This document shows, one piece after another, positions 25,578 to 33,105 of a DNA stretch of 64,000 nt; the first letter of the stretch is position 1; each line of letters begins with the position of its first letter. Source of the stretch: CALLMM01 sp964429855 (GTDB taxonomy: Bacteria > Armatimonadota > Chthonomonadetes > Chthonomonadales > CAJBBX01); contig CAYSDM010000019.1 of NCBI GenBank assembly GCA_964429855.1, forward strand, positions 1 through 64,000, written 5' to 3'. The position numbers were made by a program, and so were the translations under genes. The notes under the pieces are model-generated. The model ran no database searches and was not told where the DNA came from. It saw nothing but the letters and a program-made list of their open reading frames with translations.

Positions 25578-26399
25578 ATGGCGACCCCTTCCGCTGCGCA
25601 GGAACGGCGAGCAGGCGCTCTGCCGCGACCATCTTCGAACTACCTGCGAGAGACGCTGATCTTCCTGGGCGAGACGTGGATGCTGGCTTTCCGCGCCTTC
25701 GGCTTTCTGTTGCGCGGACGGATCAGCCTGAAGGATACCCTCGCACAGATGGCGGCGATTGGAGTGGATTCGCTGCCTATTGTGCTGGCAACCACGCTCT
25801 CGACTGGAGCGGTCTTCGCCTACTATACCACTGGCATCTTTGTACGGTTCGGCGCGACCAACTTCGTCGGGGGAACCCTGACCCTCTCCTTTTTACTGGA
25901 GTTGGGACCGGTGCTGGCGGGAGTGGTCGTCGCCTCGCGCAGCGGCGCGGCGATTGCGGCGGAGATCGGTTCGATGGTGGTAACCGAACAGGTGGACGCG
26001 CTGCGCGCGATGGCGGTTTCGCCGGTGCGCTATCTGGTGGTTCCGCGCATGGTCGCCGCTATTCTGATGATGCCGCTGGTGGGCGCGTTCGCCGATCTGG
26101 GAGGCATTCTCGGCTCCTATATCACGGCGGGGCTTCAGGGCGTGCCGCACACCGCCTTTATCGAATCGGCGCGTACCTTTGCCAGTGAAACCGATATGTT
26201 CAAGGGGCTGATCAAGACCGCCTGGTTCGGCTTTACCATCGCCATCGTCGCCTGTCATCAGGGGATGAAGACTCGCGGCGGCGCTACCGGCGTGGGGCGC
26301 GCCACCACCAGTTCGGTGGTGCTGTGCGTGGTGCTGATTTTTCTGTCCGATCTGTTCCTGGCTCCGCTGCTTGCCGGAGCGACCGTGACCGTGCGCTGA
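25578..26399 (+). CDS. mlaE: MlaE-family ABC transporter permease
   Basis: The 273-residue membrane permease of an MCE/Mla-type phospholipid or sterol transport system. It has the family pattern of about five or six hydrophobic segments with the conserved central block ELGPVLAGVVVASRSGAAIAAEIGSM (given in part), followed by TEQVDALRAMAVSP and LVVPRMVA. The N-terminal 25 residues are hydrophilic. ATG 25578 was chosen; the frame extends upstream to a TTG that is actually the -35 box. It is first in an mlaE-mlaF-mlaD operon. Confidence 0.9.
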   Translation: MATPSAAQERRAGALPRPSSNYLRETLIFLGETWMLAFRAFGFLLRGRISLKDTLAQMAAIGVDSLPIVLATTLSTGAVFAYYTTGIFVRFGATNFVGGTLTLSFLLELGPVLAGVVVASRSGAAIAAEIGSMVVTEQVDALRAMAVSPVRYLVVPRMVAAILMMPLVGAFADLGGILGSYITAGLQGVPHTAFIESARTFASETDMFKGLIKTAWFGFTIAIVACHQGMKTRGGATGVGRATTSSVVLCVVLIFLSDLFLAPLLAGATVTVR

Positions 26400-26406
26400 T
26401 CCGCCC

Positions 26407-27135
26407 ATGAGTATTCTGACGATCCAGGCGCTCAACTATGTCGTGCCGGAAAAACATATTCTGCGCGATATAGACCTTGAGATCGCTAAAGGAGAGATAT
26501 TCGCCATCATGGGAATGTCGGGCAGCGGCAAGACCTCGCTGCTCAAGTGCATGGCGGGATTGATAAAACCTTCCAGCGGGAGTATCTTTCTGGGCGAGAC
26601 CGATATCGTGCCGCTTTCGGAGCAGGAACTGGATTCGGTGCGCCTGAAGATCGGGCTGGTCTTTCAGTATGCCGCCCTGTTTGATTCTCTGACGGTGTAT
26701 GATAATGTCTCATTCGGGTTGGTGCACCATCGGAAGCTGTCCCGGAAAGAGATAGACCGGATCGTTCGGGAGCGGCTGGAGGATGTGGGGATGTCGGGAA
26801 CCGAACGACTCTATCCATCGCAGTTATCGGGCGGAATGCAGAAGCGCGTCGGGCTGGCGCGCGCGCTGGCGACGGAGCCGATGGTGCTGCTCTACGATGA
26901 GCCGACCAGCGGACTCGATCCGGTCATCACGCGCAACATAGACGAGATGATCCTGCAGACGCGAGAGCGGCTGGGGATGACTTCGGTTATCGTATCGCAC
27001 GACATCGGTTCCATCCTGCGAATCGCGGATCGCATCGCGATGCTGCACGAAGGAGGCGTGATCGCCTGCGGAACCGTCGCAGAGATCCGCGCATCGTCTG
27101 ATCCGCGTGTGCAGGAGTTTGTACGGGAAGGGTGA
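26407..27135 (+). CDS. mlaF: MlaF-family ABC transporter ATPase
   Basis: A 242-residue ATPase with Walker A GMSGSGKTSLLK, signature LSGGMQKRVGLARAL, Walker B VLLYDEPTSGLDP and H-loop IVSHD. The Met-Gln-Lys-Arg signature variant is typical of Mla/MCE ATPases. It starts 7 bp after mlaE, and its TGA shares one base with the ATG of mlaD, so translation is coupled. Confidence 0.92.
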   Translation: MSILTIQALNYVVPEKHILRDIDLEIAKGEIFAIMGMSGSGKTSLLKCMAGLIKPSSGSIFLGETDIVPLSEQELDSVRLKIGLVFQYAALFDSLTVYDNVSFGLVHHRKLSRKEIDRIVRERLEDVGMSGTERLYPSQLSGGMQKRVGLARALATEPMVLLYDEPTSGLDPVITRNIDEMILQTRERLGMTSVIVSHDIGSILRIADRIAMLHEGGVIACGTVAEIRASSDPRVQEFVREG

Positions 27136-28595
27136 TGGTCGAGATGCAGCCCAACTCCGCAATCAAAGTAGGCGCGATGGTCGTGGCGGGAGTGACGCTG
27201 ATCGTCGCGGCCTGGTGGTTATTCGCCAACTTCGAGTATAATCGCTATCGTGTCCGGGCTGTCTTCCGAGATATTAAAGGACTGATGGTGCAGACCCCGG
27301 TGCGGATGAACGGAGTGAAGGTCGGCGAGGTGCGCGAGATCACGTTGGGCGAAGACCTGCGTCCGGTGGTGACGCTCTCCATCTATCGCGACCGGAAGAT
27401 ACCGCGCAATGCAAAGATTCGGATCACCTCCGGTCTGCTGATCAGCAATCCGCAGGTGGAGGTGGACCCCACGCCGAGCCCGTCCACAGAGGTCTATCAG
27501 CACGGAGATACCTGGCTGGCGGCGAATGTGGAGGAGACCGCCAGCGCGCTGGCGCAGCTTTCGCCAGAAGCGGATTTAGCTCTGAAAGAACTGACACGAA
27601 CGATGGGCGAACTGCGTCCCCGGCTGCTGGAGACGACAGACCGTCTCCAGACCATTCTGAAGCATACCGATGAGGTTTTGGTCAATGTTCGCGACACCAC
27701 CGCCTCCGCCCGCGATCTGGTCGGCAATCCGAAGATCAAGAGCGCGATGAACAACATCCTCTCCGATCTGGAGGCGATGTCGAAGGAGACCCGGCTGACC
27801 GCCGGCACGCTCAGCCGCGAACTGCGCGCCCTGGTCAAGCGCAACGGGGGCAAGTTCGACGAACTGGCGAACGGCGCGATTGATCTTCTACAGAAGCTGG
27901 CGGATACGGTAGACGCGGCGCGCGCGGCGGTGACACGGCTGACCGAGCAGGTCAGCGATCCGCGTATTCAGCAGGCGCTTCTGGAGACGATTGAACTGGG
28001 GAAAACGACCATTGCGCGTTTCAATCAGATCGCGTCCGATCTGCACCAGTTAACGGGAGACGCCAATGTTCAGAACGACCTGAAGTCTACCGTCGCGTCG
28101 CTGAAAGAGGCTTCCGAACAGGGGCAGCAGATTGTGGAGCGGGTGAATACGCTGGTCAGTCGAATCAATCTGCCTTCCAGCCGCGCCAGCCTGCCGTTCA
28201 GTCAGCCGCGGGTGAATCTGGATTTTCTGGCGCGCTCCAACAATCCGCGCTTTCGTTCCGATCTGAATGTGCTGCTGCCGATGCGTGATAATGCGGGTAT
28301 ACTGCTGGGCGTTCACGATTTTCCCGACAGCAACAAGCTGACCGCACAGTATAAGACGGCGCTGGGAGATGGAGTAGACCTGCGTTACGGGCTGTATGCG
28401 TCCTCACTGGCGCTGGGGCTGGAACTGCAGCCGACGCGACAGACCCGCTTTGTGCTGGATGCCTTTAATCCGAACCGACCGCAGTTGGATGTCCGCGCCC
28501 TGTTCGATGTGAATAGCGATTTTGCGGTCTGGCTGGGTGCAGACAGCGTTTTCAGACGAACAACCCCGTTACTGGGGGTAAGATTAAAGAGATAA
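27135..28595 (+). CDS. mlaD: MCE-domain substrate-binding protein (MlaD family)
   Basis: A 486-residue inner-membrane-anchored protein: one transmembrane helix (about 10-28), one MCE domain (about 38-120; VRMNGVKVGEVREITL, ITSGLLISNPQVEVDP), then a long helical region with heptad-like repeats, and a C-terminal segment (about 350-486) with alternating strands that resembles an outer-membrane-facing beta domain. In diderms these proteins carry lipids between membranes. This one is far longer than E. coli MlaD and may bridge the periplasm by itself. ATG 27135 overlaps the mlaF stop. rplI follows within 20 bp. Confidence 0.87.
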   Translation: MVEMQPNSAIKVGAMVVAGVTLIVAAWWLFANFEYNRYRVRAVFRDIKGLMVQTPVRMNGVKVGEVREITLGEDLRPVVTLSIYRDRKIPRNAKIRITSGLLISNPQVEVDPTPSPSTEVYQHGDTWLAANVEETASALAQLSPEADLALKELTRTMGELRPRLLETTDRLQTILKHTDEVLVNVRDTTASARDLVGNPKIKSAMNNILSDLEAMSKETRLTAGTLSRELRALVKRNGGKFDELANGAIDLLQKLADTVDAARAAVTRLTEQVSDPRIQQALLETIELGKTTIARFNQIASDLHQLTGDANVQNDLKSTVASLKEASEQGQQIVERVNTLVSRINLPSSRASLPFSQPRVNLDFLARSNNPRFRSDLNVLLPMRDNAGILLGVHDFPDSNKLTAQYKTALGDGVDLRYGLYASSLALGLELQPTRQTRFVLDAFNPNRPQLDVRALFDVNSDFAVWLGADSVFRRTTPLLGVRLKR

Positions 28596-28614
28596 AATCA
28601 CAGGAGCCTGAAAT

Positions 28615-29286
28615 ATGAAGGTCATTCTACAGCGCGATATTCCAAAAGTCGGCAGGGACGGCGAGATCGTCAACGTGGCGGACGGCTATGCGCGTAACTA
28701 TCTTTTTCCGCGTCAGTTTGCGGTTCCCGCTACAGGCGGCGCCTTGAAAGAACATGCGGCGCGAATCGCCCGTGAGAAGGAACGGGAAGCCAAACAGGTG
28801 CATCTGGCGCAAGCCAGCGCGGACAACATCAAGGAGCGAACCGTTACCATCGTCGGCAAAGCCGGAGCGGGAACCAAGCTGTACGGTTCGATCACGGCGC
28901 AGGATGTGGCGGCAGCCATTGCGGAGCAGTTGAAGGTAACGGTGGATAAGCGCCGCGTGGGAATGACGGATCCGATCAAGAACCTCGGAACCTTTACGGT
29001 TCCGGTTCGCCTGCACAGCGATATCTCCGTCTCCGTCGTTGTAGAGGTGGTGACGGAGGAGGATCTGCAGCGTCGCCGAGCCGCTGCCGAAGCGGCGGAA
29101 GCGGCTGCGAAAGCTGCCGCCGAAGCTCCGGCGGCGGAGGCATCTGCTCCGGCGGCGGAGGCATCTGCTCCGGCGGCGGAGGCATCTGCTCCGGCAGAGG
29201 CGGCAGCCCCGTCGGAGACCGTCGCGGCAGAGGAATCTCCGGCGGCAGACGCGCCCGTTTCTGAAACCTCCGCCTCCGCAGTATAG
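28615..29286 (+). CDS. rplI: Ribosomal protein L9 with Ala/Glu/Pro-rich C-terminal extension
   Basis: The first 150 residues are a normal L9: MKVILQRDIPKVGRDGEIV, GYARNYLFPRQFA, a connecting helix and the C-terminal rRNA-binding domain. L9 usually ends there; this protein continues for about 70 residues of low-complexity Ala/Glu/Pro/Ser sequence containing three exact copies of an APAAEAS heptapeptide. The extension is encoded partly by a 21-bp tandem repeat. CAGGAGCC precedes the ATG. It follows mlaD by 19 bp and ends in a terminator just before dnaB. Confidence 0.93.
   Translation: MKVILQRDIPKVGRDGEIVNVADGYARNYLFPRQFAVPATGGALKEHAARIAREKEREAKQVHLAQASADNIKERTVTIVGKAGAGTKLYGSITAQDVAAAIAEQLKVTVDKRRVGMTDPIKNLGTFTVPVRLHSDISVSVVVEVVTEEDLQRRRAAAEAAEAAAKAAAEAPAAEASAPAAEASAPAAEASAPAEAAAPSETVAAEESPAADAPVSETSASAV
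29125..29187 (+). repeat. 21-bp tandem repeat within rplI (three exact units)
   Basis: The 21-base unit starts GCTCCGGCGGCGGAGG and ends CATCT. It occurs three times without change and a fourth, partial unit follows. It encodes the repeated heptapeptide of the L9 tail and is a likely site of copy-number slippage. Confidence 0.9.
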
Positions 29287-29300
29287 TCTCCTGCAAACTC

Positions 29301-29341
29301 CGGGTGTTCAGGCGCATCGGTTGCGCCTGAACACCCGTTTT
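29301..29341 (+). terminator. Intrinsic terminator after rplI
   Basis: A perfect 16-bp stem (CGGGTGTTCAGGCGCA and its complement) with a TCGGT loop is followed by TTTT. It ends only 12 bp before the dnaB ATG. Confidence 0.88.
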
Positions 29342-29352
29342 AAGGTGTAACC

Positions 29353-30759
29353 ATGGCGCTGGATCGTCTGGTACCTTTTGACCGCATACCCCCACAGAGT
29401 CTGGAGAGCGAGCAGGCGACCCTGGGCGCGATGTTGATTGACCGCGCCGCCATCGAAAAGGCGGCCGAGATCCTGCGCGCCGAGGACTTCTACCGCGACG
29501 CCCACCGGGTCATCTTCGAGGCGATCCTTGCGCTTGTAGCGCGGGATGAGCCGGTAGACCTGCTGACCGTGCAGGAGCAGTTGAAACTGCAGGATATGCT
29601 GGAGAGCGTCGGAGGCGCACCCTATCTCATCGCCCTCACGGAAGCCGTTCCGACTGCCGCCAACGCCGAACACTACGCCAAAGTCGTCGAAGAGAAGGCG
29701 ATTCTGCGCCGTCTGATTGATGCCTCGGTTCAGATACAGGGGCTGGCGCACAGCGAGTACGAAGATATCGGCGATGTGGTGGATCGCGCTGAAAAAGCGG
29801 TCTTCGGGGTCTCGCAGCGCCGCATCACCTCCTACTTTACGCCCATGGCCCCCCTGGTCGCCAGCGTCTTCGAGAAGATCGAACAGCGTTCCGATCAGAA
29901 AGAGGCGACCACCGGCTTGCCCACCCATTTTACCGACCTGGACTATATGACGGCGGGTCTTCAGCCTTCCGACCTGGTGATCGTGGCCGCGCGCCCTTCG
30001 ATGGGAAAGACCAGTCTCGCGCTCGGTATCGGGCAGCAGGTCGCCTTCCGCGAAAAGAAGACGGTCGCCGTTTTCAGTCTGGAGATGTCCAAAGAACAGT
30101 TATGTCTGCGTATGATCTGCTCAGAGGCGCGTGTGGACGCGCACCGGTTGCGGACGGGCTACTTGCAGAACGACGACTGGCGCAAGATCGGGGAGACCTG
30201 CGCCATGCTCTCGGAAGCCCCCATTTTTATTGATGACAGCCCGGACTGCTCCGCGCTGGAGATGCGCGCCAAATGCCGGCGTCTGATGGCGGAACACGGT
30301 CTGTCGCTGGTGGTTGTAGACTATCTTCAGTTGATGCGGAGCCATAAACGCACCGACAACCGGACGCAGGAGATCGGGGAGATCGCCCGCGCGCTTAAGT
30401 CGCTGGCGAGAGAGTTGAAAGTCCCGGTCATCGCGCTGTCTCAGTTGTCACGCGCCGTAGAGCAGCGTCCGGATAAACGCCCCCTGCTCTCGGACCTGCG
30501 GGAATCGGGGTCTATCGAAGCCGAAGCCGACCTGGTCATCTTTATCTACCGCGAAGAGTACTACAAGATGAAAGAGGCGATCCATGCGGAAGAGGAAGAG
30601 GCGAAGAAGGAAGAGCGAAAGCAGCGCGGCGAAGACAAGGTGGAGAAGGCGACCCTGATCATCGCCAAACAGCGCAACGGCCCCACCGGCGCGATTGATG
30701 TCGCTTTTCACCCGCACTACGCCCGGTTTGACAATCTGGCGAAGCAGTTTCGGGAGTAG
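29353..30759 (+). CDS. dnaB: Replicative DNA helicase
   Basis: A 468-residue DnaB. The N-terminal helical domain includes SLESEQATLGAMLID. The RecA-like motor has Walker A ARPSMGKTSLALG, the B-type motif LVVVDYLQLM and the LSQLSRAVEQRP and DLRESGSIEAEAD blocks. A charged Glu/Lys insertion lies near residues 410-435, before the C-terminal RNGPTG block. Only 12 bp separate the start from an rplI terminator stem-loop; AAGGTG is a modest ribosome site. Its promoter is therefore not obvious, and read-through from rplI may be its main source. Confidence 0.95.
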   Translation: MALDRLVPFDRIPPQSLESEQATLGAMLIDRAAIEKAAEILRAEDFYRDAHRVIFEAILALVARDEPVDLLTVQEQLKLQDMLESVGGAPYLIALTEAVPTAANAEHYAKVVEEKAILRRLIDASVQIQGLAHSEYEDIGDVVDRAEKAVFGVSQRRITSYFTPMAPLVASVFEKIEQRSDQKEATTGLPTHFTDLDYMTAGLQPSDLVIVAARPSMGKTSLALGIGQQVAFREKKTVAVFSLEMSKEQLCLRMICSEARVDAHRLRTGYLQNDDWRKIGETCAMLSEAPIFIDDSPDCSALEMRAKCRRLMAEHGLSLVVVDYLQLMRSHKRTDNRTQEIGEIARALKSLARELKVPVIALSQLSRAVEQRPDKRPLLSDLRESGSIEAEADLVIFIYREEYYKMKEAIHAEEEEAKKEERKQRGEDKVEKATLIIAKQRNGPTGAIDVAFHPHYARFDNLAKQFRE

Positions 30760-30855
30760 GCGCGCCGAAGATCGAAACGACGCATCCTCGATCAGTCCCC
30801 GAAAGTTCGGATTGATCGCGATGGTCCCCTGAACAGAGTACTGGAGGTATCGTCC

Positions 30856-32151
30856 ATGCGGATACTGGTCATAGGCGGCGGCGGTCGAGAGCATGCGCTG
30901 GTCTGGAAACTTGCGCAGAGCAGCCGGGCACAGAAGATATACTGCGCGCCGGGGAATGCAGGCATCTCCCGGATGGCGGAGTGCATCAATCTGAAAACGA
31001 GCGATCTGGAAGGGTTGGCGAATTTTGCCGCCAACCAGAAGATAGACCTGACGATTGTCGGACCCGAAGCGCCCCTGATCGGCGGGATCGTGGACAGGTT
31101 CGAGGCGCGAGGACTTCAGATTCTTGGACCTGCCACCGATCCGGCGCTCATCGAAGGCAGCAAGAGCTTTGCCAAAGAGTTGATGGTGAAGTACAACATC
31201 CCGACGGCAAAGTACTGGCGCTGCGACTCGGCAGAGGACGCCCATGAGCGAACCCATGTCTATTTTGCCGTTCATCCCGGTTCGGAGACACGCCTGGTTG
31301 TCAAGGCGGATGGACTGGCGGCAGGCAAGGGGGTGGTGATCGCGCAGAACGAGGAGGAGGCGCATCAGGCGATTGATAGGATGATGCGTCAGCGTGTCTT
31401 CGGGGCCGCCGGAGACCGCGTGGTGCTGGAGGAGTTTCTCAGCGGGGAAGAGGTCAGCATCATGGCGTTTACCGACGGCGAGCACGTCGTGCCGATGCCT
31501 CCCGTACAGGATCACAAGCGCGTTTTTGATGAGGACGCCGGTCCGAATACAGGCGGCATGGGAGCCTACGGTCCGGTTCCGCATCTTCCTCCGAGTCTGA
31601 TGAGCGAGGCGCTCGATACCATCTTAAAGCCGACCGTCGCCGCAATACGCGATCTTGGCATCCCGTACAAAGGCATTCTCTACGCCGGACTGATTCTCAC
31701 GCCGCAGGGCTTGAAGACGCTGGAGTTCAACTGCCGATTCGGAGACCCCGAAACGCAGGTCGTTTTGCCTCTGCTGGAGACCGATCTCGTGGACATCGTG
31801 GACTCGATTGTCAACTGCTGCTTCGACGAGGTGCAGGTGCGCTGGAAGTCGGAATATGCCGCCTGCGTGGTGGCGGCTTCCGGCGGCTATCCCGGCGAAT
31901 ATGCGACCGGGAAGGTGATTGAGGGACTGGAGAGGGCGAGCCTGAGTGAGGGATGTCTGGTCTTTCATGCGGGCACGCGGCTGGAGAATGGTCTGTTTAT
32001 GACGGATGGCGGGCGCGTGCTGGGCGTAACCGGAATGGGCGGCGATCTTTCGGAGGCGGTTTCACGCGCCTACGCCGGTATCAGCCAGATAGATTTCGAC
32101 GGGATGCACTATCGCCGCGACATCGCCCGACGCGCCCTGCGCGCACCGTAG
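30856..32151 (+). CDS. purD: Phosphoribosylamine-glycine ligase
   Basis: A 431-residue GAR synthetase that joins glycine to phosphoribosylamine in purine synthesis. The N-domain starts MRILVIGGGGREHALVWKL. The ATP-grasp region has VVKADGLAAGKGV and EEFLSGEEVS. The family signature FEDAGPNTGGMGAYGP (here FDEDAGPNTGGMGAY) and RFGDPETQ are present. CTGGAGGTATC precedes ATG 30856. The 96-bp gap after dnaB contains an imperfect CGATCA/TGATCG inverted repeat but no clear terminator. Confidence 0.95.
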   Translation: MRILVIGGGGREHALVWKLAQSSRAQKIYCAPGNAGISRMAECINLKTSDLEGLANFAANQKIDLTIVGPEAPLIGGIVDRFEARGLQILGPATDPALIEGSKSFAKELMVKYNIPTAKYWRCDSAEDAHERTHVYFAVHPGSETRLVVKADGLAAGKGVVIAQNEEEAHQAIDRMMRQRVFGAAGDRVVLEEFLSGEEVSIMAFTDGEHVVPMPPVQDHKRVFDEDAGPNTGGMGAYGPVPHLPPSLMSEALDTILKPTVAAIRDLGIPYKGILYAGLILTPQGLKTLEFNCRFGDPETQVVLPLLETDLVDIVDSIVNCCFDEVQVRWKSEYAACVVAASGGYPGEYATGKVIEGLERASLSEGCLVFHAGTRLENGLFMTDGGRVLGVTGMGGDLSEAVSRAYAGISQIDFDGMHYRRDIARRALRAP

Positions 32152-32222
32152 CAGAGAACGATCTGCGTTCAGCAGCAGTTCCATTCTTCGCCCTGCCGCG
32201 CTCTCTGCGGACGCTTCGCGAT

Positions 32223-33074
32223 TCATGGGACGGGATAGATGCCGGTGAAGACAAACTCCGCCGGACCGGTCATCTGCATACTCTCTCCCGGCATCCAGCA
32301 GATTTCAAGCTCCCCTCCCCGGCTCTCAACCGTGACCTGTGAGCCGGTGTATCCCATGCGCTGTGCGGCGACGGCGGCGGCGCAGGCTCCGGTTCCGCAT
32401 CCCCAGGTCTCGCCGACGCCGCGCTCCCATATCCGTATTCGAAGCCGATCCGGGGCGAGAACCTGTGTCCACATAATGCTGGTGCGCTCCGGGAAGAGCG
32501 GGTGGTTCTCAATCTGCGGGCTGAGGCGAAGAAAGCGGTCTTCCTTCGGAAGAGTATTCTCGAAAATGACGGTATGCGTGGAGCCGGTGAACAGAGGGAA
32601 GAGAGAGAGTATCTCGCCCTCCACCGTCAAAGGGATGGTCGGACCGGCCGGAGCAGGAAGACGAAGAGGTATCTCTTCCGGCGCGAAGAGAGGATCGCCC
32701 ATCTCGACCGTGATACGACAGCGGCTCTGCGCGTCCCACGCGAGCGCGGCGCGGCGCATTCCAACCAGAGTCTCTATCGTTAAGGCGCGGGAGGAACCGG
32801 GAAGCGGCGCGTCCCGGCTCTCCGCGACGTATCGCGCCACGCACCGAAGACCATTTCCGCACATATCCTCCGTTCCGTCCGGGTTGAACATCCGCATACG
32901 CGCATCCGCAGACTCGGAGGGCGCAATTACCAGCAGTCCGTCCGCTCCCACCCCGAAACGGCGATCACAGACGGCGAGAGCCAGCGCAGACCAGTCGCGC
33001 TCTCCCTGTGTGCGCGAATCCACCAGCACAAAATCGTTGCCGACGCCCTGCATCTTTAAAAACGAAATCCCCAT
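32223..33074 (-). CDS. dapF: Diaminopimelate epimerase
   Basis: A 283-residue DapF converting LL- to meso-diaminopimelate for lysine and peptidoglycan synthesis. Both catalytic cysteines are visible: Cys72 in DGTEDMCGNGLRC and Cys226 in GETWGCGTGACA. The N-terminal FLKMQGVGNDFVLVD block is typical. It lies 31 bp downstream of a DUF6785-type gene on the same strand and converges on purD with a 71-bp gap lacking a strong terminator. Confidence 0.95.
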   Translation of the reverse strand: MGISFLKMQGVGNDFVLVDSRTQGERDWSALALAVCDRRFGVGADGLLVIAPSESADARMRMFNPDGTEDMCGNGLRCVARYVAESRDAPLPGSSRALTIETLVGMRRAALAWDAQSRCRITVEMGDPLFAPEEIPLRLPAPAGPTIPLTVEGEILSLFPLFTGSTHTVIFENTLPKEDRFLRLSPQIENHPLFPERTSIMWTQVLAPDRLRIRIWERGVGETWGCGTGACAAAVAAQRMGYTGSQVTVESRGGELEICWMPGESMQMTGPAEFVFTGIYPVP

Positions 33075-33105
33075 CCCTGTCTCTCTCAGATTCCCCCGTG
33101 CCGTG

